DNA of 13,131 bases from VGEM01 sp033764265 (GTDB taxonomy: Bacteria > Pseudomonadota > Alphaproteobacteria > Rhodospirillales > Rhodospirillaceae), in contig JANRJB010000290.1 in assembly GCA_033764265.1 (NCBI GenBank), positions 1 to 13,131 of the forward strand. Reading direction: 5' to 3'. The first letter of the stretch is position 1; each line of letters begins with the position of its first letter. The translations under genes and the position numbers were made by a program. Positions 7,463 through 13,131 of this stretch are shown piece after piece. A model generated the notes under the pieces. The model had not been told where the DNA came from. It made no database searches and was given only the letters and a program-made list of their open reading frames with translations.

Positions 7463-8230
7463 ATGTCCGACCTGATCTTGAAACAGACCGACGGCGCGAT
7501 CCTGACCCTGACGTTCAACCGGCCCGACAAGAAAAACGCCATCACCGCGGCGATGTACGCTGGTCTGGCCGACGCGCTGACCGCCGCCGACGCCGACCCC
7601 GGCGTGCGGGTGGTGGTGCTGACCGGGGCGGGCGATGCGTTCACCGCCGGCAACGACCTGAAGGATTTCGCCGAGAACCCGCCGACGGATCACAGCGCGC
7701 CGGTGTTCCGGTTCATGGCCGCGCTGGCGCGGTTCCAGAAGCCGGTGGTGGCCGCGGTCAACGGCGTCGCGGTCGGCATCGGCACCACGCTGCTGCTGCA
7801 CGTGGATGCCGCGGTGGCGGGCGACGGCGCGAAGTTCGCGCTGCCGTTCGTCAATCTGGCGCTGGTGCCTGAGTTCGGCTCGTCGCTGTTGCTGCCGCGC
7901 TTCGTCGGCGCGCGCAAGGCGCAGGAGCTGCTGATGAACGGCGATGCGTTCGATGCCGCCGCGGCCCTGGCGATGGGACTGGTGGGCGCGGTGGTGCCAG
8001 CCGATCAGGTGGTCGCGCGCGCCCGGGACATCGCGCTCGCTCTGGCGGCGAAACCGCCGGCGGCCTTGCGCGCCACCAAGGCGCTGGTGCGTGGCGACCA
8101 GGCCGCCATCGAGGCAGCCATCGCCGCCGAGGCGCGCATTTTCGGCCAGCGCCTGACCTCGCCCGAACTCCAGGAAGCGGTGTCGGCCTTCTTCGCCAAA
8201 CGAAAGCCCGACTTCAGCAAATTCAGCTGA
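7463..8230 (+). CDS. crotonase-family protein, enoyl-CoA isomerase-like active site
   Basis: This 255-residue crotonase-fold enzyme acts on acyl-CoA. The two oxyanion-hole segments are present: FTAGNDLKDF (60-69) and NGVAVGIG (100-107). Aligning by eye to rat enoyl-CoA hydratase, its catalytic Glu144 and Glu164 positions become Thr109 and Phe129, so both hydratase acids are missing. Instead Glu137 sits in VPEFGSSLLLPRFVG, closely matching the PEGCSS motif whose Glu is catalytic in delta3,delta2-enoyl-CoA isomerases. I infer a delta3-delta2-enoyl-CoA isomerase or related activity, not hydration. The C-terminus (ELQEAVSAFFAKRKPDFS) is typical of the family. A GGGGAG ribosome-binding site precedes the ATG, 18 nt after argG. 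The operon link with arginine synthesis looks positional rather than functional. Confidence 0.88.
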   Translation: MSDLILKQTDGAILTLTFNRPDKKNAITAAMYAGLADALTAADADPGVRVVVLTGAGDAFTAGNDLKDFAENPPTDHSAPVFRFMAALARFQKPVVAAVNGVAVGIGTTLLLHVDAAVAGDGAKFALPFVNLALVPEFGSSLLLPRFVGARKAQELLMNGDAFDAAAALAMGLVGAVVPADQVVARARDIALALAAKPPAALRATKALVRGDQAAIEAAIAAEARIFGQRLTSPELQEAVSAFFAKRKPDFSKFS

Positions 8231-8232
8231 AG

Positions 8233-8251
8233 ATTAGGTTCGTACCCTAAT
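8233..8251. terminator. short inverted repeat between convergent crotonase gene and folD
   Basis: ATTAGG (8233-8238) and CCTAAT (8246-8251) form a 6-bp stem with a 7-nt loop in the 16-nt gap between the two facing genes. The right arm covers the folD stop codon. There is no T-run on either side and the stem is AT-rich, so it is at best a weak bidirectional terminator or transcript-end structure. Confidence 0.35.
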
Positions 8252-9167
8252 TGCGGGGGGGCAGGCGGTCGGGCACGGCGATGCCAGCAAGGCCGCGCCG
8301 GCGGCAGGCGGCGCGCAGGGTGTTGAGCATCAGGCAGGCGATGGTCATCGGCCCGACCCCGCCCGGCGACGGCGAAATGGCGCCGGCCACCTGCGACGCC
8401 GCGGCGAAGTCGACATCGCCGACCAGCCGGCCCTTGCTCTCCCCCTGGCCATCGGACGTGGGCAGGCGGTTGGTGCCGACGTCGATCACCACCGCGCCCG
8501 GCTTGATCCAGTCGGCCTTGACCATCTCCGGCTTGCCGACCGCGGCCACCAGAATGTCGGCGCCGCGGCAGACGCCCGCGAGATCACGGGTGCGCGAGTG
8601 GGCCATGGTGACGGTGCAATTTTCGTTCAGCAGCAGCAGCGCCACCGGCTTGCCGACCAGGATCGACCGGCCGATCACGACCGCATGCCTGCCGGCAAGA
8701 TCGTTCACCGTGTCCTTGATCAGCATGACGCAGCCCATCGGCGTGCACGGCACCAGGCCCGCCCCGCCCGCCACCAGTTGCCCGGCATTGACCGGGTGCA
8801 GGCCGTCGACGTCTTTGGCGGGATCGATCGCCGTGATCACCGCCAGCTGGTCGATGTGCTTGGGCAGCGGCAGCTGCACCAGGATGCCGTCGACCAACGG
8901 ATCGGCGTTCAACCGGCCGATCAGCGCCAACAGGTCAGCTTGCGATGTCGTCGCCGGCAGGTCGTGCTGGAAGGAATTCATGCCGGCGGCGAGCGCGGTC
9001 TTTTGCTTGCTGCGCACGTAGACGTGGCTGGCCGGGTCGTCGCCCACCAGCACGGTGGCGAGCCCCGGAACCACGCCGTGGCGCGCTTTCATCGCCGCCA
9101 CCGAGACCGCGATCGCGGTTTTCAGCCGCGCCGAAGCCTCTTTGCCGTCGATCAGCGCCGCGCCCAT
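8247..9167 (-). CDS. folD: bifunctional methylenetetrahydrofolate dehydrogenase/cyclohydrolase FolD
   Basis: This cytoplasmic enzyme interconverts 5,10-methylene-THF, 5,10-methenyl-THF and 10-formyl-THF with NADP+, feeding purine and formyl-Met synthesis. The 306 residues include VGDDPASHVYVRSKQKTA (41-58) with catalytic Tyr50 and Lys54. GILVQLPLP is at 94-102, KDVDGLHPVN at 118-127 with the conserved Asp, and PCTPMG at 140-145. The Rossmann-fold dinucleotide motif GRSILVGKP is at 166-174, and the C-terminal SPSPGGVGPMT signature is intact. The ATG at 9167 follows a GGGTGGG stretch. It lies 27 nt downstream of the yggT stop, so the two are likely co-transcribed. The C-terminus has a short unconserved tail (PDRLPPRN). 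Confidence 0.97.
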   Translation of the reverse strand: MGAALIDGKEASARLKTAIAVSVAAMKARHGVVPGLATVLVGDDPASHVYVRSKQKTALAAGMNSFQHDLPATTSQADLLALIGRLNADPLVDGILVQLPLPKHIDQLAVITAIDPAKDVDGLHPVNAGQLVAGGAGLVPCTPMGCVMLIKDTVNDLAGRHAVVIGRSILVGKPVALLLLNENCTVTMAHSRTRDLAGVCRGADILVAAVGKPEMVKADWIKPGAVVIDVGTNRLPTSDGQGESKGRLVGDVDFAAASQVAGAISPSPGGVGPMTIACLMLNTLRAACRRRGLAGIAVPDRLPPRN

Positions 9168-9194
9168 GGTGACCCACCCGTGCCCGCCGCCGAT

Positions 9195-9494
9195 TCAGCC
9201 GCGCGCCAGCGACAAGGCCAGCATGCCGAGATACTCGCGCACCAGATAGATCGCCAGCAACAGCACGATCGGCGACAGGTCGACATTGCCGAAGGTGGGC
9301 AGGTAGCGGCGGATGAAACGCAGCGGCGGTTCCACCATCTGATTGAGCGTGCTGCCGACCACGTAGACGAACCGGTTGTGGGTGTTGATGACGTTGAATT
9401 GCACCAGCCAGCTCATCACCACCGAGATGATGACCACCCACTGATAAAGGCCGAGCACGATGTCGACGACGTTGAGGATCGGAACCAACAGCAC
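9195..9494 (-). CDS. yggT: YggT-family integral membrane protein
   Basis: This 99-residue protein has two hydrophobic segments, about 4-30 (ILNVVDIVLGLYQWVVIISVV) and about 75-95 (LSPIVLLLAIYLVREYLGML). A conserved central loop, VVGSTLNQMVEPPLRFIRRYLP, lies between them. This is the one-repeat YggT/CCB3 architecture seen widely in bacteria and plastids, linked to membrane or osmotic functions without a settled activity. The start is GTG at 9494. The frame is open for a further 13 codons upstream but contains no standard start, and family sequence begins at MLLVPILN. No strong ribosome-binding site is visible. Many alphaproteobacteria have a small DUF167 gene between yggT and folD; here the 27-nt gap leaves no room for it. 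Confidence 0.92.
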   Translation of the reverse strand: MLLVPILNVVDIVLGLYQWVVIISVVMSWLVQFNVINTHNRFVYVVGSTLNQMVEPPLRFIRRYLPTFGNVDLSPIVLLLAIYLVREYLGMLALSLARG

Positions 9495-9525
9495 GGGGCG
9501 GGACTTTTCGGTGACGGGGCCAAGA

Positions 9526-9556
9526 AAGACGGGCTAACCTGAAGACGGGCTAACCT
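9526..9556. repeat. two tandem 15-bp direct repeats in a divergent promoter region
   Basis: AAGACGGGCTAACCT occurs perfectly at 9526-9540 and 9542-9556, a period of 16 bp. It lies in the 99-bp spacer between yggT (leftward) and the propeller genes (rightward), 32 nt upstream of the yggT start and 37 nt upstream of the propeller start. Direct repeats in such a position are typical of activator or repressor half-sites. The copies also supply a stop codon that closes the upstream yggT frame. Confidence 0.65.
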
Positions 9557-9593
9557 AGAGTTCGCCGCACACCTGTTCAAGGGCGGGGTTCGC

Positions 9594-11318
9594 GTGAGAA
9601 GCGCAATGGGGATCGTGGTCGCGATGCTGGGCGCCATCGTCGCGGCGGCCGGCGCGGCACCGGACGCCGCGGCGGAGTGGACGCGGACCGTGGTCGTGCC
9701 GCCGATGAACGGTGCCGCGCCCGGCATCGGCCCGCACGGCCTGACCGGCATCGGCTTCGGCCCCGACGGCGCCTTGTACGGTGGCAGCGTGGCCGGGCCC
9801 GGGATCTACCGCTTCGACCTGGACGCCGAGACGGTGACGGAAGTGGTCGGCGCGCCGGCCGGCGAAGCCGACGACGTGGCGCTGGGCCCGGCCGGAACCC
9901 CGGCCGAGCATTGGCTGGCCTGGACCGCGATCCTGGCCTGCGAAGTGCGCGCCCGCCGGCCCGATGGCGAGATCGTCGTGCTGGCGCGCGATCTGCCGAT
10001 GATCAACCCGATTGCCTTCCTGCCGGACGGGCGGCTGTTGGCCGGCCAGGCCAGCGTGCCGGGCGTGCAATCGGATACGCTGTTGGAGATCGATCTAAAC
10101 GGCGGACCGCCGCGCACGTTGGCGCGCGACCTGGGCGGCATCAATGCCTTCGCGCCTGGCGCCGACGGCGCCAGCATCATCATTCCGCGGTTCGACCGCG
10201 GCGGCGTGGCGCGCGTCGACCTGGCGACCGGCACGGTCAGCCCCATCGCCGACGGACTGGGCGTGCCGGCGGCCGTGAAACGCGACAGCCAGGGCGGCCT
10301 GTACGCCATCGACTGGCCGACCGGGCGCATCACCTACGTCAATCCTGACTCGGGCGAGACCATCCGCGTGGCCACCGTGCCGCCGCCGCTGGACAACATC
10401 GCCATCGGGCCCGACGACACGCTCTATGTGTCGCGCCCGCCGGACAATGCGATCATTGCCGTCAACCGCGACACCGGCGAGCACGCGGTCGTGTTCTCGA
10501 GCGGGCTGGCCGCGCCCGGCGGCGTGGTGCTGACCACGTTCCGCGGCCGCCCCGCGCTGGCCGTGGCCGACATCTACGGCTATCGCTTCGTCGACCCCGT
10601 TTCCGGCGCGGTGACACTGCTGCCGTTCGACACCGCGACCAACGCCAGTTCGGCCATTGCGGTGGACGAGCGCCGCATCGTGCTGGTCAATGTGCGGCGC
10701 AATTCCCTGACGATCATCGACCGGGACGCCGCCGAACGCAGCACCGTCGACGCGCCGGCCAGGGCGACCGCGACCGTCACCGACCTGAACGCGCCGATGG
10801 GCGTGGCGCTGAGCCCGGCCGGCGAGATTCTGGTGGCCAACTACGGCACCGGCGACATCCTGCGCCTGATGCCGGGCGCGGCGAACGACCGCACGATCGT
10901 GGCGCGCGGCTTGCGCGGGCCGGTCGGGCTGGCGTTCGGCGCCGACGGCGCGCTGTACGTCAGCGAGGCGACCTCGGGCGCGGTGTCGCGCGTGGACCGC
11001 GCAACCGGCGATGTCGTCGCGGTGGCCATGGGCCTGAGCCAACCCGAGGCCCTGGCCGCGTTGCCCGATGGTCGGCTGGCAGTGATCGAAGCCGGCGCGG
11101 GACGGCTGTCGATTGTCGATCCGGTCTTGGGCTCGGTGGAGACCATCGCCACCGGCCTGGCGACCAATCAGGTGTTCACCCGCGCGCCGGCGCCGGTGTA
11201 CCTGCCGGGCGGCGTGACCGCCGGCGACGACGGCGCGATCTATGTCGTTTGCGACCGCGACAATAGCCTGCTCAAGTTCACGCCGCGCGAGTCGACGACG
11301 ACGCGGACCGGCGGCTGA
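9594..11318 (+). CDS. secreted tandem beta-propeller protein (SMP-30/NHL-like), paralog A
   Basis: This 574-residue protein has a Sec signal peptide (about 1-27; hydrophobic GIVVAMLGAIVAAAGA, with Ala-rich cleavage options near AGA-A or AAA-E), so it acts in the periplasm or outside. The mature part is built of repeated blades of the pattern G-hydrophobic-PDG-x-LYV, then R-hydrophobic-D-x-(T)G. Examples are GFGPDGALYGG, AIGPDDTLYVS, ALSPAGEILVA, AFGADGALYVS and AALPDGRLAVI. About twelve blade-length units fit, suggesting two six-bladed propellers. The pattern resembles SMP-30/gluconolactonase, Vgb and NHL propellers, but I cannot assign metal-binding or catalytic residues. The only mature cysteines are Cys116 and Cys553. 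The start is GTG at 9594 after GGGCGGGG; an ATG four codons later is an alternative. It is followed 25 nt later by its paralog. Confidence 0.82.
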   Translation: MRSAMGIVVAMLGAIVAAAGAAPDAAAEWTRTVVVPPMNGAAPGIGPHGLTGIGFGPDGALYGGSVAGPGIYRFDLDAETVTEVVGAPAGEADDVALGPAGTPAEHWLAWTAILACEVRARRPDGEIVVLARDLPMINPIAFLPDGRLLAGQASVPGVQSDTLLEIDLNGGPPRTLARDLGGINAFAPGADGASIIIPRFDRGGVARVDLATGTVSPIADGLGVPAAVKRDSQGGLYAIDWPTGRITYVNPDSGETIRVATVPPPLDNIAIGPDDTLYVSRPPDNAIIAVNRDTGEHAVVFSSGLAAPGGVVLTTFRGRPALAVADIYGYRFVDPVSGAVTLLPFDTATNASSAIAVDERRIVLVNVRRNSLTIIDRDAAERSTVDAPARATATVTDLNAPMGVALSPAGEILVANYGTGDILRLMPGAANDRTIVARGLRGPVGLAFGADGALYVSEATSGAVSRVDRATGDVVAVAMGLSQPEALAALPDGRLAVIEAGAGRLSIVDPVLGSVETIATGLATNQVFTRAPAPVYLPGGVTAGDDGAIYVVCDRDNSLLKFTPRESTTTRTGG

Positions 11319-11343
11319 ACGGCACGGCAAGAAGGAGGGGCGC

Positions 11344-13008
11344 ATGCGAACCGTGCGGACTGTGATCGTGGTGGCCGCGCTGCTGGCGCACGCGGGCAGC
11401 GCGTGGCCGCAGACCCGGGCCAGCGAAGTCTTGATCCCCGCCGGGCCGTTCCATGGCGTGCATGGCCTGGCGTTTGCCGCCGACGGCACGCTGTTGGCCG
11501 CAGACATCATGGGCATGACGGTGCACGCGGTGAACGTGGCCAACGGCGCGCGGCGGGTGCTGGTGGGTCCGACCGCCGGCATGGCCGACGACGTGGCGGT
11601 GGCTCCGCCGGGCACGCCCAACGCGGGCACGGTGGTGTGGACCGGCGTGGCGGTGGGCCGGCTGTACGCGCGCGACACAAGCGGCAAGGTGCGCGTGGTG
11701 GCCGAGAACCTGCCCGCCATCAACACCGTCGGCTTCGCGCCCGACGGCCCGCTGTACGCCACGCAGTTCGACGACCGCGGCAACGTGCTCTGGCGCATCG
11801 ACCTGTCGGGCGGTGGCGCGCATGAGAAAGTGTGGGAGGACACCAAGGGGCTCAACGGTTTTGTCATCGCCCCCGATGGATACCTCTACGGGCCGCAGGC
11901 GGACTTGGGCCGCGTCATCCGCCTGGACCTGAACACCCTCGACATCAAGGTGATCGCGACCGGGTTCACGTGGCCGACCGGGGTGAAGATGGACCTGAGC
12001 GGCGGGCCCAATGACGGTACGCTGTACGCCGTGGATTTCGAGGCCGGCGCGCTGCACCGCATCGACAAGGGCAGCGGCGCGGTGGAGACCCTGGCGATGC
12101 TGGAGCCGGGCCTTGATAATCTTGCCGTCGGGCCGAACGGCAAGGTGTACGTGTCGAGCATCACGCGAAACGGCATCTTCGAGGTCGACCCGGCCACGCG
12201 CATCGTGCGCGCGGTGGCCCAGGGCGCGCTGACCGCGCCGGGCGGCGTGGCGGTGGTGGATGGCGCGAGCGAGTCCCGTGGACCATTGGTGTTCGTGGCC
12301 GACATGTTCAGCCTGCGCGCCATCGACGGGCGCACGGGCGCGATGCGCACCCTGGCCTGGCCGGGCAAGGTGTCGCTTTATCCCAGCAACGTCAGCGCCG
12401 CCGTGCTGAACGGCCGGCCGGCGGCGGTGGTCACCAGCTGGTTCACCGGCACGCTGGCGGTGCTGGACGGAACTTCAGGCGAGGTTTTGCGCCGCGAGAC
12501 CGGGCTGGCCCAGCCCCACGACACGGTGATGCTGGCCGACGGCGCCATCCTGGTGGCCGAGACCGGCGCCAAGCGCCTGACCCATGTCGCCCCCGACGGC
12601 GCGCGCACCGCCCGGCCGATGGTTTTCAACGCGCCGGTCGGCCTGGCGCTGGCCGCCAACGGCGCGGTGTTCGTCACCGACGCCGGCACCGGCCAGGTGC
12701 TGCGCAGCGCGCCGCCGTTCGACGCCGTCACGGTGGTCGCCGGCGGCTTGGGCCGGCCCGAGGGCATCGCCGTCATGCCCGACGGCAGGCTGGCGGTGGT
12801 CGACAGCGCGCGCGGCGAAGTGGCCGCCATCGACCCCGCGACCGGCGCGAAAGACGAACTGGTCACCCTGGTGGCCCTGATCCCGACCGCGCCGGCGCCG
12901 TTCGCGCCCACCTGGATCCACAACGGCGTGGCGGCCGGCGCCGACGGCACCTTGTACCTGCCGTCCGACCGCCAGGCCGCGCTCTACCGCATCGTGACCA
13001 AGCGCTAG
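11344..13008 (+). CDS. secreted tandem beta-propeller protein (SMP-30/NHL-like), paralog B
   Basis: This 554-residue protein has a signal peptide (about 1-20; MRTVRTVIVVAALLAHAGSA). The start is the ATG at 11344, 5 nt after a near-perfect AAGGAGG (11332-11338). An open frame extends back to 11242 but only overlaps the preceding gene. The protein is collinear with paralog A. GVHGLAF matches GPHGLTG, ADDVAVAPPGTP matches ADDVALGPAGTP, LPAINTVGFAPDG matches LPMINPIAFLPDG, and LDNLAVGPNGKVYVS matches LDNIAIGPDDTLYVS. APGGV is common to both, and RPEGIAVMPDGRLAV matches QPEALAALPDGRLAV. It therefore also contains about twelve blades. Unlike paralog A it has no cysteine. Together with A it forms a likely two-gene operon for exported propellers of unknown ligand; lactonase, lyase and plain binding roles all remain possible. 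Confidence 0.85.
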   Translation: MRTVRTVIVVAALLAHAGSAWPQTRASEVLIPAGPFHGVHGLAFAADGTLLAADIMGMTVHAVNVANGARRVLVGPTAGMADDVAVAPPGTPNAGTVVWTGVAVGRLYARDTSGKVRVVAENLPAINTVGFAPDGPLYATQFDDRGNVLWRIDLSGGGAHEKVWEDTKGLNGFVIAPDGYLYGPQADLGRVIRLDLNTLDIKVIATGFTWPTGVKMDLSGGPNDGTLYAVDFEAGALHRIDKGSGAVETLAMLEPGLDNLAVGPNGKVYVSSITRNGIFEVDPATRIVRAVAQGALTAPGGVAVVDGASESRGPLVFVADMFSLRAIDGRTGAMRTLAWPGKVSLYPSNVSAAVLNGRPAAVVTSWFTGTLAVLDGTSGEVLRRETGLAQPHDTVMLADGAILVAETGAKRLTHVAPDGARTARPMVFNAPVGLALAANGAVFVTDAGTGQVLRSAPPFDAVTVVAGGLGRPEGIAVMPDGRLAVVDSARGEVAAIDPATGAKDELVTLVALIPTAPAPFAPTWIHNGVAAGADGTLYLPSDRQAALYRIVTKR

Positions 13009-13111
13009 CCGGCGGGTTTCTTGACTTGGCGGGGGCTTTGGCTCAAGTTCCGCCGCCTTCGCACCGGCCCGGCGTTCGCCCGGCCCACCACGGTGCGACG
13101 CACGATGGCAC

Positions 13112-13131
13112 GGGGCTGTAGCTCAGCTGGG
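13112..13131 (+). tRNA. 5' end of a tRNA gene, probably tRNA-Ala, cut by window edge
   Basis: GGGGCTGTAGCTCAGCTGGG is the acceptor 5' strand (GGGGCTG), the TA linker and the D-arm start (GCTCAGCTGGG) of a bacterial tRNA. GGGGC at the 5' end is typical of tRNA-Ala, including G3, which would pair with U70 in the alanine identity element. The anticodon is outside the window, so the isoacceptor is unknown. The 103 nt upstream show a TTGACT at 13021-13026 but no good -10 element, and no rRNA sequence. Confidence 0.8.

Noticed and set aside
8598..9542. 314-codon plus-strand frame across folD and yggT
   Set aside because: Antisense to two recognised genes, with Arg/His/Gln-rich shadow composition.
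11242..11343. Upstream extension of propeller B
   Set aside because: Overlaps the end of propeller A; the strong ribosome-binding site and signal peptide support the ATG at 11344.
10095..11867. 590-codon open frame on the minus strand across the propeller genes
   Set aside because: Spans the junction of two well-supported genes antisense to both; the biased composition indicates a codon-bias shadow.
13009..13111. Possible intrinsic terminator or tRNA promoter after propeller B
   Set aside because: ACTTG...CAAGT near 13024-13049 has a large loop and no T-run, and TTGACT at 13021 lacks a fitting -10 element; neither is good enough to call.

Overview
The window is GC-rich, tightly packed bacterial chromosome with GTG and TTG starts alongside ATG. 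The ArgG sequence type, the yggT-folD pair and the overall composition suggest an alphaproteobacterium, possibly Rhodospirillales-like. That placement is an inference from protein character, not a database result. I found no insertion sequence, phage gene, CRISPR array or rRNA.

Layout: (1) Positions 3-800 hold the 3' part of a MoeB/ThiF-type E1-like adenylyltransferase gene, cut by the left edge. It runs tail-to-tail into a minus-strand pair (2630-807): an OmpA-domain lipoprotein followed by an alpha/beta hydrolase. (2) A 265-bp divergent spacer with nested inverted repeats separates that pair from rlmN (2896-4089), encoding the radical-SAM 23S rRNA/tRNA A2-methyltransferase. (3) Positions 4093-5517 carry two unrelated VapBC-type toxin-antitoxin modules facing each other tail-to-tail. 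The plus-strand module has an AbrB/MazE-fold antitoxin and the minus-strand module a ribbon-helix-helix-type antitoxin; both toxins are PIN-domain proteins. Each module has a 4-nt antitoxin/toxin overlap and an inverted repeat upstream. (4) A LemA-family membrane protein gene (5566-6135) precedes a well-formed sigma70-like promoter driving argG and a crotonase-family gene (6224-8230). (5) yggT and folD are on the minus strand (9494-8247), convergent with the crotonase gene. (6) A 99-bp divergent spacer with a 16-bp-period direct repeat leads to two tandem paralogous secreted beta-propeller proteins (9594-13008), probably one operon. (7) The right edge cuts into a tRNA gene after 20 nt, most likely tRNA-Ala.

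Most genes are housekeeping: cofactor sulfur transfer, ribosome modification, arginine synthesis, one-carbon metabolism and envelope. The accessory-looking parts are the double toxin-antitoxin cassette and the tandem propeller pair. The propellers have no assignable ligand or reaction. The crotonase lacks both hydratase glutamates but keeps an isomerase-type glutamate, so a default 'enoyl-CoA hydratase' label would probably be wrong. I do not see proof of a wholly new system; the propeller pair is the best candidate for unexplained biology.
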